64,000 nucleotides of DNA, taken from NCBI RefSeq assembly GCF_000753865.1, contig NZ_JQFW01000015.1, forward strand, positions 429,916 to 493,915. Reading direction: 5' to 3'. Below are positions 49,334 through 59,287 of the stretch, piece by piece (positions within the stretch are counted from its first letter, which is position 1; each line of letters begins with the position of its first letter). The position numbers and the translations under genes were made by a program. The DNA is from Alteromonas sp. LOR. GTDB lineage: Bacteria; Pseudomonadota; Gammaproteobacteria; Enterobacterales; Alteromonadaceae. Below the pieces are notes generated by a model. The model did not search any database, was not told the DNA's origin, and saw nothing but the letters and a program-made list of their open reading frames with translations.

Positions 49334-49986
49334 AGAATGCGCGTTTAGTCGTCATTCCACTGGTATTATTTTTATTGCTGGTTGTCTTTTTATTCAAAGG
49401 GCTGTTTTCAGACCCTCGAGAGCTTGATTCTCAGGTGAAGGATAAAGTACTGCCAGCGTTCTCACTACCAGATCTTATGCAACCAGACATAACCTATACG
49501 CCAGAAAGCTTAAAAGGGCAGGTGACGCTATTAAATGTGTGGGGCGTATGGTGCGTAACGTGTGCGGTTGAAATGCCTTATTTGACTGAGCTGAAAAATG
49601 AGAAAGGCGTTCATATTGTCGGTCTCTATTTTGACCAAGATTTAGATCCAGATTTTGGCACTAAGACGCTTAACCGTGTTCAACAAGAAGTGACATCCAT
49701 GTTGAGCCGATACGGCAATCCGTATGCGTTTAATATTTTTGATGTGTATCGCGATACGTCACTAGATTTGGGTGTTACGGGCGCACCAGAGCATTTTGTA
49801 ATTGATGCCCAGGGCGTTATCCGGATGCATCATATTGGTGACATTAATGAGCGGGTTTGGAAAAACAAAGTAGGCCCACTGTACAATCGGTTAGTGGCAG
49901 ATGCATCAACTGGTAAGTTTGATAGTGACAAGACAACTACTAGTACCAACGCAAACGCTAAAACTATTAGCGCGGAGGTAAAGTAA
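49330..49986 (+). CDS. dsbE: thiol:disulfide interchange protein DsbE/CcmG
   Basis: A membrane-anchored periplasmic thioredoxin that keeps the CxxCH cysteines of apocytochrome c reduced. It has an N-terminal anchor (about 6-25) and a thioredoxin fold with WCVTC (CxxC) in NVWGVWCVTCAVEMPYL, quoted in part, and GAPEHFVID for the cis-proline loop, which here reads GAPE. A Thr/Asn/Lys-rich tail adds about 25 residues compared with E. coli. It overlaps ccmF (ATGA) and ccmH (TAATG). Confidence 0.95.
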   Translation: MKNARLVVIPLVLFLLLVVFLFKGLFSDPRELDSQVKDKVLPAFSLPDLMQPDITYTPESLKGQVTLLNVWGVWCVTCAVEMPYLTELKNEKGVHIVGLYFDQDLDPDFGTKTLNRVQQEVTSMLSRYGNPYAFNIFDVYRDTSLDLGVTGAPEHFVIDAQGVIRMHHIGDINERVWKNKVGPLYNRLVADASTGKFDSDKTTTSTNANAKTISAEVK

Positions 49987-50480
49987 TGCGCCAATGTATA
50001 ACGTCGTTGCTCATTGTCTTAAGGTTAAGACCCTTCATATCATGCGCTTTAATGATAAGCGCGCTGGCTTTTGCTGGTACCCTCTATGCAGCAGAGGACA
50101 ACTTTTCATTTGAAACACCAGAGCAACGGGCGGCGTTTTTAACGTTGACTGCGGAACTGCGCTGCCCTATGTGCCAGAATCAAAACATAGCGGATAGTGA
50201 CGCTATGATTGCTCATGATATGCGCCGCAAGGTATATACCCTTCTTAAACAGGGTAAAACTGAAGCACAAGTTATTGATTATATGAAAACGCGGTACGGG
50301 GACTTTGTTCACTATCAGCCACCGGTGACAATCGCTACCCTGTGGCTATGGGCTGTGCCGGTGTTGTTTGTTTTTATCGCATTACTATTTATCGTTAGAC
50401 GTAAGTCAGCCTCACCGCCTGAGGACATGGCTGCAAAATTAGCCAAAGCCGATGCAATGTTGGAGCAAGATAAAGAATGA
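49986..50480 (+). CDS. ccmH: cytochrome c-type biogenesis protein CcmH (thioreductase domain)
   Basis: A 164-residue protein with an N-terminal signal or anchor, a three-helix periplasmic domain with the redox motif LRCPMCQNQNIADS, and a C-terminal membrane segment (WLWAVPVLFVFIALLFIV). It reduces apocytochrome c with CcmG. An internal start at M22 would give a more standard signal sequence. The CcmI part is a separate gene here, overlapping by four bases, whereas E. coli fuses the two. Confidence 0.94.
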   Translation: MRQCITSLLIVLRLRPFISCALMISALAFAGTLYAAEDNFSFETPEQRAAFLTLTAELRCPMCQNQNIADSDAMIAHDMRRKVYTLLKQGKTEAQVIDYMKTRYGDFVHYQPPVTIATLWLWAVPVLFVFIALLFIVRRKSASPPEDMAAKLAKADAMLEQDKE

Positions 50481-51814
50481 GTTGGTCTGAGTTTTATTTA
50501 ATTGTTTCTGGGCTTATTACCCTCGTTCTTTTAATTATCGCATTTCCGTTTTTACGCAATAAAAATCATGCAAAACGAGATAGCCTGAGCAATACGCAAA
50601 TTATTAGACAGCGCCTAGTAGAATTGGAGCGCGAAGTAAAAGAAGGGCTAATTAGCGAAATAGATAAGCGTCAAGCGGTGGACGAGTTAAAAATTGCCCT
50701 TGTTGACGAAAGTGCTTTTACAGCAAAGAAAACCGGCACTGCGCCTCTTGTGCTGATTGTGGGTGGGTTAATTGCCCTCATTTGCGGCGCCGTGGTTTAC
50801 TCTCAAGTGAATCAAATGAGCCAAGTCAAGCGCTCAACGAATGCAATTGCTGCGCTGCCTCAATTGAGTCAGCAACTTGCTAGTGGTAATGCGAATAGCC
50901 TGACTCAGCAGGATATTGCTGATTTAGCCCTCGCCATTCGCCAGCGCCTTCGCGACGATCCTAGTGACGATACTGGATGGATGTATTTAGGTCGTTTGAT
51001 GCTAAGTATAGGGCAAGAGGTGCAGGCGATAGAGGCTATCGATAGAGCTACCGTTTTGGCTCCTGCCAACAGTGGTCACAAAATTACGCTTGCGCAGGCG
51101 TTGATGACCACCGGTGATGTGAATAACCTTCAAAGAGCACAGGGTATCTTAAACGGCTTGTTAGCTAACACTCCAGATAACGACAATCTTGCTTTAATGA
51201 TGGCCGTAGTATCCGCACAAGTAGGTGATTTAGCGCAGACTAAACGTTATTATGCCCAAGTGAAGGACAAGCTTCCCAATGGCAGTGATATGCAGCAACG
51301 CCTAACGGTTCGTATTGCTGAGCTTGAGGGGCGAGCTAGTGATATGGCACAGCTGACTGGCAGCTCAGATGGTGTCGCTGGTGTTAGTGCTGACAGCAAC
51401 ATGTTGGCACCAGGTGAATCAAGCAATATGTCAGACACTGCGTTATCAGAACCGTCAAAAGTTAAAACTGGCTTTACTATCAAGGTAAAATTGTCCGAAG
51501 AGGCGAAGGTAAAAGCGCCCAAAGAGGGCTTTCTCATCGTGTTTGCACAAGATGCTCTATCAGAAAATAGAATGCCTGCTGCGGTAGTAAAAATGCCTAT
51601 TGGTGCTATGCCTGCGGCGGTGACACTTAGCAATAAAAACGCAATGATGCCGCAATACACTTTAGGCTCGCTTTCTGACATCACCATCACAGCAAGGCTG
51701 TCTATCGATGGGGATGTTTCTATTTCATCAGGCGAGTGGCAGGGCAGTACCTCAGCGCAGGTTAAACAAGGGCAAATGCCTGAGTTAACCGTCATCATAA
51801 ATAAGGAATTGTAG
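50477..51814 (+). CDS. ccmI: cytochrome c-type biogenesis protein CcmI (TPR)
   Basis: A 445-residue apocytochrome c chaperone. It has two N-terminal membrane segments (about 8-25 and 92-110) with a leucine-zipper-like cytoplasmic loop (IIRQRLVELEREVKEGLIS, quoted in part), then TPR repeats (about 150-280: DDTGWMYLGRLMLSIGQEVQAI) and a C-terminal beta-rich domain (about 325-445). It overlaps ccmH by four bases and ends 2 bases before mlaA, so mlaA may be co-transcribed. Confidence 0.92.
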   Translation: MSWSEFYLIVSGLITLVLLIIAFPFLRNKNHAKRDSLSNTQIIRQRLVELEREVKEGLISEIDKRQAVDELKIALVDESAFTAKKTGTAPLVLIVGGLIALICGAVVYSQVNQMSQVKRSTNAIAALPQLSQQLASGNANSLTQQDIADLALAIRQRLRDDPSDDTGWMYLGRLMLSIGQEVQAIEAIDRATVLAPANSGHKITLAQALMTTGDVNNLQRAQGILNGLLANTPDNDNLALMMAVVSAQVGDLAQTKRYYAQVKDKLPNGSDMQQRLTVRIAELEGRASDMAQLTGSSDGVAGVSADSNMLAPGESSNMSDTALSEPSKVKTGFTIKVKLSEEAKVKAPKEGFLIVFAQDALSENRMPAAVVKMPIGAMPAAVTLSNKNAMMPQYTLGSLSDITITARLSIDGDVSISSGEWQGSTSAQVKQGQMPELTVIINKEL

Positions 51815-51816
51815 TA

Positions 51817-52716
51817 ATGGATATAACCAGGCAACTGGTCGCTGGCGCTTTAGTCATAAGCAGCCTGTTAGGTGGATGTGCAACAAATAACGCATCTCAA
51901 CAAACTTCAGAGGTTTCAACAAACAGCACACAGGTGGATTCATCAGACCCAAGAGATCCTCTTGAACCAGTAAACCGTCTAATGTGGGATTTTAACTGGG
52001 AAGTACTTGATGCTTATATCGTACGCCCTCTTACCGTTGGTTACGTGACAGTGATGCCTCAGTTTGCAAGAACTGGGTTGCTAAACGCCTCACGGAACTT
52101 GCAAGAGCCGGCTAACTTTATGAACAATGTGTTTCAAGGCAAGGTGGATGATGGTTTAGACAGCTTAGCCCGTTTTCTATTGAACTCTACCGTGGGTTTA
52201 CTTGGTACTATCGATGTTGCTGAGAACATTGGTATATCTCGCAAAGACGAAGAGTTTGGCGAAACGTTAGGCGTATGGGGTGTTGATACAGGGCCCTTTA
52301 TGATGCTGCCAGTGTTAGGACCAAACGACCCGAGAAGTTTCACAGGTCAATTTGTTGATGGCACGGTATACCCCATGGCGGTTATTGCCAGCAATTTTTT
52401 CATAGCTCGCTACGTGGTGTCTCTACTTGAAACTCGTGCTCAAGTAATGGCGCAAGAAGCGCAGCTAGAACAGTCGGTAGACGATTATGCGTTTATCAAA
52501 AACGCCTATTTTGAAAACCTAGCCTTTCGGGTTACCGATGGTAAAAGTGGCGATAAGGCTATTGATGAAAAGCAGCTAGATGATTTCGCTGATTTTGAGG
52601 CTATGCTAGAAGATTCAAGCTTCGATGATTACGAATATGAAGAAGAGCAAAGCGAAGATGATGAGCAAAGTGATAAAGCTAAAGCGTCAGAAGATAGCGA
52701 TATTATAGATAATTAA
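51817..52716 (+). CDS. mlaA: outer-membrane lipoprotein MlaA (VacJ)
   Basis: MlaA removes mislocalised phospholipids from the outer leaflet of the outer membrane and hands them to MlaC. The lipobox SLLGGC is at about residue 22, and the family blocks DPLEPVNRLMWDFN, NFMNNVFQG, LNSTVGLLGTIDVA, FGETLGVWGV and GPFMMLPVLGPNDPR are present. The last ~60 residues are highly acidic (DDYEYEEEQSEDDEQSDK), a lineage-specific tail. Most mla genes sit elsewhere, so placement behind ccm is probably positional only. Confidence 0.95.
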   Translation: MDITRQLVAGALVISSLLGGCATNNASQQTSEVSTNSTQVDSSDPRDPLEPVNRLMWDFNWEVLDAYIVRPLTVGYVTVMPQFARTGLLNASRNLQEPANFMNNVFQGKVDDGLDSLARFLLNSTVGLLGTIDVAENIGISRKDEEFGETLGVWGVDTGPFMMLPVLGPNDPRSFTGQFVDGTVYPMAVIASNFFIARYVVSLLETRAQVMAQEAQLEQSVDDYAFIKNAYFENLAFRVTDGKSGDKAIDEKQLDDFADFEAMLEDSSFDDYEYEEEQSEDDEQSDKAKASEDSDIIDN

Positions 52717-52789
52717 AGGGCATTCAAAGCTCTCGAGCGCATAAGTAATAAAAGCTTACTTTTAGCAACGCTACAAGCTCAAGACAAAT

Positions 52790-52819
52790 AAAAAACCATG
52801 CGTAGCGCATGGTTTTTTT
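52790..52819. terminator. bidirectional terminator mlaA / galE
   Basis: AAAACCATGCG (52792-52802) pairs with GCGCATGGTTTT-type sequence (52805-52815), with T residues after and A residues before. It serves the convergent genes on both sides. Confidence 0.9.
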
Positions 52820-52844
52820 GCATTTAAATGTGTCTAACCGAGGG

Positions 52845-53867
52845 TTAATCTTTTGGATAACCCGTTGGGTTCTGCGACTGCCAATTCCATGTGTCGGCAC
52901 ACATGTCTTCTAATCCTTTATCTGCGTTCCAATTTAGTTCTTGGGCCGCTTTTGTAGGGTCAGCATAACAGGCGGCTACATCGCCACTTCGTCTCGGTGC
53001 AACCTTGTAAGGCACCTTTTTGCCAGAGCCTTTTTCAAATGCTGCTATCATTTCTAACACAGAATAACCCTGGCCCGTGCCGAGATTATACTTATCTAAT
53101 CCCATATTAAGATTGAGTCTGTCTAGCGCTTTCAAGTGGCCATTCGCTAAATCGACAACGTGTATGTAATCTCTAACACCCGTACCGTCAACAGTGTCGT
53201 AGTCATTGCCAAATACGCTAAGCTGCTGAAGTTTCCCTGTGGCAACTTGAGAGATGTATGGCATCAGGTTGTTTGGGATCCCGTTAGGATCTTCACCAAT
53301 TTGGCCAGATTTATGTGCGCCTACTGGATTAAAGTAACGCAGCAACACAATGTTCCAATCGTTGTCTGACCCATAAAGGTCGCTAAGCATGTGCTCGACC
53401 ATGAGTTTTGACATGCCGTAAGGGTTTGTTGGGTGACCTGTAGACATATCTTCGCTGAGGGGAAGGGATGCAGGGTCGCCGTATACAGTGGCTGATGAGC
53501 TAAACACAATGTTCTTCACATTGTGTTTTTGCATTGCTTTACATAGCGTTAGCGTGCCGTACACATTATTTTCGTAATAAGATAACGGCTTAGCAACCGA
53601 TTCACCTACCGCTTTAAGTCCGGCGAAGTGAATAACGGCAAAAATGCTGTGCTCACTAAAAATATCATCTAATACGGCGGTATCTCGGATATCACCTTGT
53701 ACAAAAGTAACTGACTTCCCAGTAAGGCCTTCAACCCGTCTCAACGACTCAGGACTGGCATTGCATAGGTTATCGAGTACTACAACGCCGTAGTCTTGTT
53801 CGAGAAGCTGTAGAACGGTGTGGCTACCGATGTAACCTGCACCACCAGTAACTAAGATGGTTTTCAT
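52845..53867 (-). CDS. galE: UDP-glucose 4-epimerase
   Basis: GalE interconverts UDP-glucose and UDP-galactose with bound NAD. The 340-residue length is usual. The Rossmann GGAGYIGSH (7-15), [11 protein letters not shown], the catalytic Ser and YxxxK ([10 protein letters not shown], then [11 protein letters not shown]) and [18 protein letters not shown] are all in place. It overlaps the upstream small membrane-protein gene by four bases (ATGA). It links to galU at 56493, which makes its substrate UDP-glucose. Confidence 0.97.
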   Translation of the reverse strand: MKTILVTGGAGYIGSHTVLQLLEQDYGVVVLDNLCNASPESLRRVEGLTGKSVTFVQGDIRDTAVLDDIFSEHSIFAVIHFAGLKAVGESVAKPLSYYENNVYGTLTLCKAMQKHNVKNIVFSSSATVYGDPASLPLSEDMSTGHPTNPYGMSKLMVEHMLSDLYGSDNDWNIVLLRYFNPVGAHKSGQIGEDPNGIPNNLMPYISQVATGKLQQLSVFGNDYDTVDGTGVRDYIHVVDLANGHLKALDRLNLNMGLDKYNLGTGQGYSVLEMIAAFEKGSGKKVPYKVAPRRSGDVAACYADPTKAAQELNWNADKGLEDMCADTWNWQSQNPTGYPKD

Positions 53868-54166
53868 TCATTTTCCTTGCTTGACGGTTGCGCTATGTAT
53901 TTAGCACATATGGAGTATTGGATAGGTTTTATCACCAACGGATAAAGTAAAAATACCACAAATGCCCACAGTAGCGATGTCCAATTTGTGGCCGTTTGAA
54001 GAATAAAAGCAAAAACAGGCACAATAACGAGAAGCTTTAACACATTCAGTAGCGTTTTTTCTGGCACAGAAAGCCGCTTTGATGCTTGGTCTAGCAATCG
54101 AGCTCGCTCGGCTAAGGGTAAACCCTGTAGCGCAGGGATATTACGTGTAGAAAAATAAAACGTCAT
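53864..54166 (-). CDS. small membrane protein of unknown function upstream of galE
   Basis: A 100-residue protein with two predicted membrane segments (about 42-60 and 66-84) and a basic N-terminal region ([21 protein letters not shown], here in part) that looks helical. I do not recognise a named function. Its stop overlaps the galE ATG (ATGA), so the two are translationally coupled. The start at 54166 has GAGAG-like sequence upstream. A role in envelope or nucleotide-sugar metabolism is only a guess from position. Confidence 0.75.
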   Translation of the reverse strand: MTFYFSTRNIPALQGLPLAERARLLDQASKRLSVPEKTLLNVLKLLVIVPVFAFILQTATNWTSLLWAFVVFLLYPLVIKPIQYSICAKYIAQPSSKENE

Positions 54167-54216
54167 TATTCACTCTCAATAAAAAGCTTACTTGCAACCA
54201 ACAGTTCGCTCCCAAT

Positions 54217-54250
54217 AAAAAACCGCCGAAATACAACTATTACGGCGGTT
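54217..54250 (-). terminator. terminator after the POT transporter gene
   Basis: AACCGCCG (54221-54228) pairs with CGGCGGTT (54243-54250). On the minus strand it is followed by T residues (complement of 54217-54220). Confidence 0.85.
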
Positions 54251-54326
54251 ATTGTAGGTCAATATTCTATTAGTTAAAACAGCGTAAAAATAAAACTGTT
54301 TTAACCTAGAAAAACATAATCAACTT

Positions 54327-55847
54327 CTACGTTTTTTCTTGGATCCCTGCTTTTTCCCAGAAGCGAGATTTAACGCTAAGAAGGGCAATCACAATACCTA
54401 CTGCAATACTGAACAAAGCTATCTGTAGATAAAGATTAGGCATTTCTTTTACATTTTCCGGGTCGAAGTTACCAGAAAGAAGACCGGCAATGATGTTACC
54501 AATTGAATAGGTCAGTACGAATACCCCCATCATCTGTCCAGCAAAACGCTTAGGTGACAGTTTACTTACTGCACTTAGCGCCACAGGGCTTAAGCACAAC
54601 TCGCCCACTGTATGTAGGAAGTATGTTGTTACCAACCACATAGGTGCGACTTTTAGGCCTTGTGCGGCATATTGTGATGCCATAAACATGACCAGGAAGC
54701 CAGACGCCATAATGATAATACCGACGGCGCATTTAATGGTGTAAGACGGGTCAATCATACGCTTTGCAAGGTTTATCCAAAGTGCGGCAAAAAACGGCGA
54801 TAGTATGATGATAAACAATGAGTTTGACAGCTGGAACCACACCGTAGGTATAGCAGACATACCAAACCAAGAGGTAAGGAAGGAACCATCGCTTAACACA
54901 CGGTCGGTATAATTCTGAGCAAATAAATTAAGTGAAGAGCCCGCTTGTTCAAAACCAGACCAAAAACATGCCGAGGCTACACATACAAGGAACAGCGCCC
55001 ACATACGTCTCTTTTCGTTTTCTGATAGGTCGCCTTTGAAATAAATAAAGCCAAAATATAAAAAGAATATAGCAGTAAAGAAGATAGCCACTTTTTGTGC
55101 AAGGGCGATAGGTTCGATAACAATGCTACCCATGTGAGCCATGATGATGACTGCAATAGCTGCCGCAACAACCACAAGAACACCTGTCCACGCCCGCTTT
55201 CTGGCAACGCCCTGATAGGCATTTGCAGGGGCGACCGATTCTGCTGAAAGCGTACGGCTAGAGAAATAGTATTGAATTAAACCAATTGCCATACCCACAG
55301 CAGCGGCGCCAAAGGCGTAGTGCCATCCCCAGTTTTCTTGAAGGTAGCCGGTGACTAAGTAGGCAATCAAAGAGCCAATGTTGATTCCCATGTAATAAAG
55401 GGCATAGCCACTGTCACGGCGACCGTCGTCTTCCCCGTATTGCTGGCCAACCATGGCAGAAATATTAGGTTTGAGTAACCCCGTTCCTGATGCCACTAAA
55501 ATTAGACCAACGAAGAATAGGTTCTGCAAATCAATAGCAAGTACTACGTGCCCTGCAAAGATAATGAGGCCGCCGTACCATACCGCTTGTTTACCGCCGA
55601 TAAGTCTGTCAGCTAACCAACCACCGGGTAAGCCAAGAAAGTAAACGGCACCGGTGTATAAGCCATAAATTGCACCCGCTGTCGCTACGGTTAATCCAAG
55701 TCCTTGGGTTTGAAGGCTTGCTGTCATAAAAAGTACGAGCAGGGCGCGCATGCCGTAATAACTCATACGTTCCCACATTTCAGTGAAGAAAAGCGTTCTT
55801 AAGCCCCCTGGATGACCGAAAAAGCTTGTATCGATAGATGGTTTCAT
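54327..55847 (-). CDS. POT/PTR family proton-dependent oligopeptide transporter
   Basis: A 506-residue member of the proton-coupled oligopeptide transporter family (DtpA/DtpB type) for di- and tripeptides. The ExxERMSYYG motif (FTEMWERMSYYGMRALLV, in part) in the first membrane segment couples protons. GGWLADRLIGGKQAVWYGG and the PTR signature GTGLLKPNISAMVGQQY follow. About 14 membrane segments fit the sequence, as expected for bacterial POTs. It is a single-gene unit with its own terminator. Substrate range is inferred from the family. Confidence 0.93.
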   Translation of the reverse strand: MKPSIDTSFFGHPGGLRTLFFTEMWERMSYYGMRALLVLFMTASLQTQGLGLTVATAGAIYGLYTGAVYFLGLPGGWLADRLIGGKQAVWYGGLIIFAGHVVLAIDLQNLFFVGLILVASGTGLLKPNISAMVGQQYGEDDGRRDSGYALYYMGINIGSLIAYLVTGYLQENWGWHYAFGAAAVGMAIGLIQYYFSSRTLSAESVAPANAYQGVARKRAWTGVLVVVAAAIAVIIMAHMGSIVIEPIALAQKVAIFFTAIFFLYFGFIYFKGDLSENEKRRMWALFLVCVASACFWSGFEQAGSSLNLFAQNYTDRVLSDGSFLTSWFGMSAIPTVWFQLSNSLFIIILSPFFAALWINLAKRMIDPSYTIKCAVGIIIMASGFLVMFMASQYAAQGLKVAPMWLVTTYFLHTVGELCLSPVALSAVSKLSPKRFAGQMMGVFVLTYSIGNIIAGLLSGNFDPENVKEMPNLYLQIALFSIAVGIVIALLSVKSRFWEKAGIQEKT

Positions 55848-56492
55848 AATTATTTTTTAATTCCACATTGCTTATGGTTGTTATTGTAGAGCTCTATATT
55901 GGTCGGCTCTTTGATAATGGTCCGAATACGGATAACTTCTTATACTAGAGGTGGCGATAAGACACAAGATTTCGCGTGCAAACTTCGAAAGCCAAGTGTC
56001 AACCGACCAAGTATTGAACAAAGGAGGGGGATTAAACTAATTTTTTTAGGCTGTGATGTATCCGTACTGCGACTATAAGCTTCGATTAATATCGCTTGAT
56101 TACTACATCGGGGTATCCAATTGATAGATTTATTTATTAAAAGATAGCCTAGTCATTGCCGCGTAACATTATTCGAACAATATTACCCTAGGTATGTAGC
56201 GTCTTTACTAACTTGCTTGAGTGACATTTATGGATTTAATAGATAGAGAATCGGAAGATCTTTTCTTTCACCATATTGGTGCGTGAGATATCATACCTTC
56301 ACAACTTTGGTGCTGAAAACCCGAAAAAATTTATAATTTGTGCATTGAATCATTCTTTATGCTCAAAATGTGTTAGTTGGAACATCGATTGCATCTCATT
56401 ACACAAGCCGACGTGCTTACCCAAAGTACAAACTCCTAATGAGGATTGTGTAAAGAGACCGTCGAAGAATTTGAATCAAAAGGATATAGACT
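55848..56492. other. 645-base intergenic region between the POT gene and galU
   Basis: Divergent promoters should lie here. An 8-base inverted repeat, TTGGTCGG (55899-55906) and CCGACCAA (56003-56010), is far apart and of unknown meaning. A plus-strand frame (56276-56593) overlaps galU and looks spurious. I see no RNA gene. Confidence 0.5.
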
Positions 56493-57386
56493 ATGAGTCA
56501 GGTAAAAAAGGCAGTAATTCCAGTAGCAGGGTTAGGAACACGGATGCTACCTGCCACGAAAGCAATACCGAAGGAAATGCTTCCAGTTGTTGATAAGCCT
56601 CTAATTCAGTATGTAGTGAGCGAGTGTGTTGCAGCAGGTATTAAAGAGATTATTCTCGTTACCCATGCAAGTAAAAACAGCATTGAAAACCACTTCGATA
56701 CCTCTTTTGAACTAGAGGCTACGTTAGAGGCGCGTGTAAAGCGTCAGCTGCTTGAAGAAGTACAGTCTATCTGCCCTAAAGATGTAACTATCATGCAAAT
56801 CCGTCAAGGCGTTGCGAATGGCTTAGGTCACGCGGTACTTTGCGCTCGTCCACTTATAGGCGATGCACCGTTTGCAGTTGTGTTACCTGACGTCATCATT
56901 GACGATGCTGCGAGCAACCCTAAGAAAGACAATCTTGCCGATATGGTGGCTAAGTTTAATACAAGCCGAGTTAGCCAAGTTATGGTTGAGCAGGTTGCGC
57001 AGGAAGATATCTCTAAATTTGGTATCGCAGACCTAGATGGCGCGTCTATTACTCAAGGTGAATCAGCGAAAATTCACAAAATGGTAGAGAAGCCGCCACT
57101 TGACGAAGCACCATCTGATTTGGCCGTTGTGGGTCGTTATGTGCTTTCAGAGAAGATCTGGGATCTACTTGAGTTCACGCCTCCAGGAGCTGGTGGAGAA
57201 GTTCAGCTTACTGATGCTATCGATGCGCTAATGAAGCTAGAGCAAGTAGATGCCTACTACATGAAAGGAAAGAGCCATGATTGTGGTAGTAAACTTGGTT
57301 ATATGAAAGCGAATGTTGAGTACGCACTACGCCACCCGACTTTAGGTGAAGAGTTTAAAGAGTTTTTAGCTACCATCAAAGCATAA
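56493..57386 (+). CDS. galU: UTP-glucose-1-phosphate uridylyltransferase
   Basis: GalU makes UDP-glucose from UTP and glucose-1-phosphate, for polysaccharide and lipopolysaccharide synthesis. The 297-residue protein has the nucleotide-binding [20 protein letters not shown], then [24 protein letters not shown] and [20 protein letters not shown] is 9 bases before the ATG. Fructose-6-phosphate from the alginate locus could reach this step through general metabolism, but nothing links their regulation. Confidence 0.97.
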   Translation: MSQVKKAVIPVAGLGTRMLPATKAIPKEMLPVVDKPLIQYVVSECVAAGIKEIILVTHASKNSIENHFDTSFELEATLEARVKRQLLEEVQSICPKDVTIMQIRQGVANGLGHAVLCARPLIGDAPFAVVLPDVIIDDAASNPKKDNLADMVAKFNTSRVSQVMVEQVAQEDISKFGIADLDGASITQGESAKIHKMVEKPPLDEAPSDLAVVGRYVLSEKIWDLLEFTPPGAGGEVQLTDAIDALMKLEQVDAYYMKGKSHDCGSKLGYMKANVEYALRHPTLGEEFKEFLATIKA

Positions 57387-57404
57387 TAGTAGAATTAAGA
57401 TATT

Positions 57405-57437
57405 AAAAAATGCGCCTTTTTGTGGCGCATTTTTTTT
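57405..57437. terminator. bidirectional terminator galU / comEA-like gene
   Basis: AAATGCGCC (57408-57416) pairs with GGCGCATTT (57424-57432), with T residues after and A residues before. Confidence 0.92.
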
Positions 57438-57448
57438 GAATTGTTAAT

Positions 57449-57763
57449 TCAATTAACTTTTACCAAGCTTTGAATCTTCGATAGCATTTTGTTACCAATT
57501 CCTTTCACCTCGGTTAGTTGCGCGACTTCTAAAAAGGGACCAACCTGCTCTCGGTAATCAATAATCGCTTTGGCTTTTGATACACCAACACCCGGTAGCG
57601 TTTGCAATTCGGCTAGTGAGGCCACGTTTAAATCAAGCTTGTTGGCAACTGACTGGCTAGCATTGTGTCGTGCTTCGTCAGTATCCATGCTTTGTGAGTA
57701 AGCCACAGGTATGTGGAGTGACAGTGCGGTGAGTAGCATTAATCCTGGTAGTGTTTTTTTCAT
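57449..57763 (-). CDS. ComEA-like helix-hairpin-helix DNA-binding protein
   Basis: A 104-residue exported protein with a signal peptide (MKKTLPGLMLLTALS, ending near AYSQ) and a C-terminal pair of helix-hairpin-helix motifs (LDLNVASLAELQTLPGVGVSKAKAI, in part, and VKGIGNKMLSKIQ). ComEA proteins bind incoming DNA in the periplasm during natural transformation. I start at ATG 57763, since AAGGA has six-base spacing to it; ATG 57766 directly before is also possible. The 13-residue longer form is unlikely. Confidence 0.9.
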   Translation of the reverse strand: MKKTLPGLMLLTALSLHIPVAYSQSMDTDEARHNASQSVANKLDLNVASLAELQTLPGVGVSKAKAIIDYREQVGPFLEVAQLTEVKGIGNKMLSKIQSLVKVN

Positions 57764-57903
57764 CATCGTTCCTTGTTTTAACGGTGTACACCATTTGTAC
57801 AACAAGAATTGTATGAGATTGAGGGGATTAGGCTAGTCCAGTTTTAGTACAGGTTTTAAAGTAATTACCTATGCTAACTGGTATAAGTGAAGAATGAGTA
57901 GAT

Positions 57904-57934
57904 AAAAAAATAGCGGGCATTGCCCGCTATTTTT
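57904..57934 (-). terminator. terminator after the isocitrate dehydrogenase gene
   Basis: ATAGCGGGC (57910-57918) pairs with GCCCGCTAT (57922-57930). On the minus strand it runs into seven T residues. Confidence 0.92.
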
Positions 57935-57952
57935 GTTTTCTTACTGTAGTGC

Positions 57953-58960
57953 TTACAGACGTTCAATCAGTGCGTCGGTAAACTCAAGCGTACCCGCTTC
58001 ACCGCCGAGGTCGCGTGTGGTGCGGTCGCCGCTCTCAATAACGTCTTTTAGCGCTGAGCGAATTTTTTCTGCTTTGTCGCTCATGTTCAAATATTCTAGC
58101 ATTTGCGCTGCAGCTAGAATTACTGATGTTGGGTTAGCAAGGTTTTTACCCGCAATATCAGGAGCAGAGCCGTGTACAGCCTCAAAGATAGCGCAATCTT
58201 CGCCGATGTTCGCACCAGGTGCCATGCCTAGGCCGCCCACAAGTCCTGCACATAAGTCAGAAAGAATGTCACCAAACAAGTTTGTCGTAACAATGACATC
58301 GAACTGATGTGGGTTCATAACTAACTGCATACAGCAGTTATCGACAATCATTTCTGCTGATTCGATGTCTGGATAACGCTCACCAACTTCACGGGCCACT
58401 TTAAGGAACAGTCCAGAGGTTGATTTTAAGATATTTGCTTTGTGAACCGCTGTAACCTTCTTTCTTCCTTCGCGGCGAGCAAGTTCGTAAGCAAAGGTCA
58501 CAATCTTCTCTGCGCCGTCACGTGTAATCTTACTCATGGCTTCAGCTTCGTTGCCATCTTCAGACACTACTTGGCCAAGACCAGAATACATACCTTGAGT
58601 ATTTTCGCGCACAGTGATGATATCAATGTCTTCGTAGCGAGCTTTTGTTCCCTTAAAAGACATTACCGGGCGAAGGTTTGCGTACAGTTTAAACTGCTTG
58701 CGAAGGCTCACGTTAATAGACGTGAATCCTTCTCCTACTGGAGTAGTAAGAGGGCCTTTAAGTGCTACTTTGTTTTTTGCAATGAGGTCGAGTGTCTCTT
58801 GTGGTAGCAATTCGCCATGTTCTTCTAGAGCAACGAGTCCTGCGTCGGCATAATCGTAGGCGAAGTTACAGCCAACCTTGTCTAAAATTTTTGTGGTTGC
58901 ATCGATGATATCCGGGCCAATGCCGTCACCGCGAATGACTGTAATATGTTGCTGAGTCAT
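57953..58960 (-). CDS. NAD-type isocitrate dehydrogenase
   Basis: A 335-residue member of the isopropylmalate/isocitrate dehydrogenase family. It is shorter than the NADP enzyme of E. coli and resembles the NAD-dependent (mitochondrial-type) form. The isocitrate loop [20 protein letters not shown] carries the Ser and Asn that bind the extra carboxylate, and [11 protein letters not shown] has the catalytic Tyr. [12 protein letters not shown] holds metal aspartates, and [15 protein letters not shown] is the NAD region. It oxidises isocitrate in the TCA cycle. Homoisocitrate or tartrate dehydrogenases share the fold, but the loop favours isocitrate. Confidence 0.88.
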   Translation of the reverse strand: MTQQHITVIRGDGIGPDIIDATTKILDKVGCNFAYDYADAGLVALEEHGELLPQETLDLIAKNKVALKGPLTTPVGEGFTSINVSLRKQFKLYANLRPVMSFKGTKARYEDIDIITVRENTQGMYSGLGQVVSEDGNEAEAMSKITRDGAEKIVTFAYELARREGRKKVTAVHKANILKSTSGLFLKVAREVGERYPDIESAEMIVDNCCMQLVMNPHQFDVIVTTNLFGDILSDLCAGLVGGLGMAPGANIGEDCAIFEAVHGSAPDIAGKNLANPTSVILAAAQMLEYLNMSDKAEKIRSALKDVIESGDRTTRDLGGEAGTLEFTDALIERL

Positions 58961-59287
58961 GATGGGAGATCCTCTAGTAATTCTGTTGTCTTAGTCGTTA
59001 GGTTCTATATGCACCGCTTTATTGCAGCGAGCACAACACGCCATTGCTTGCCTGCTTATTATAAACTTGAAAAAGTAGGGGATATTAAAATGTCGCAGTG
59101 CAAAAGTCCGCGTATTTTATACGATAGAAGGCATAAGTTATAGCCATTCGTAAATATAAATTGGAAACGGGCAGAACCCTCGATATTTAACACCAGTTAA
59201 AAAGGAGGGCTTTAGTGCCTCAAGCCTGAATAAAAAGCCGGAGCGCTAAATGTCTTCCAGTAGAGAACTGCATACAGAGATAGCTAA
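58961..59287. other. 327-base intergenic region
   Basis: Upstream region of the isocitrate dehydrogenase gene and downstream region of the HDOD-like gene, both on the minus strand. No clear promoter match, hairpin with a T-tract or small gene. Confidence 0.45.

Noticed and set aside
55899..56010. Inverted TTGGTCGG/CCGACCAA pair upstream of galU as a further alginate operator
   Set aside because: The two halves are 96 bases apart, the sequence differs from the locus motif after TTGGT, and neither neighbour is an alginate gene.
56276..56593. 105-codon frame overlapping the galU start
   Set aside because: It runs into galU in another frame, has no ribosome-binding site and an atypical composition.
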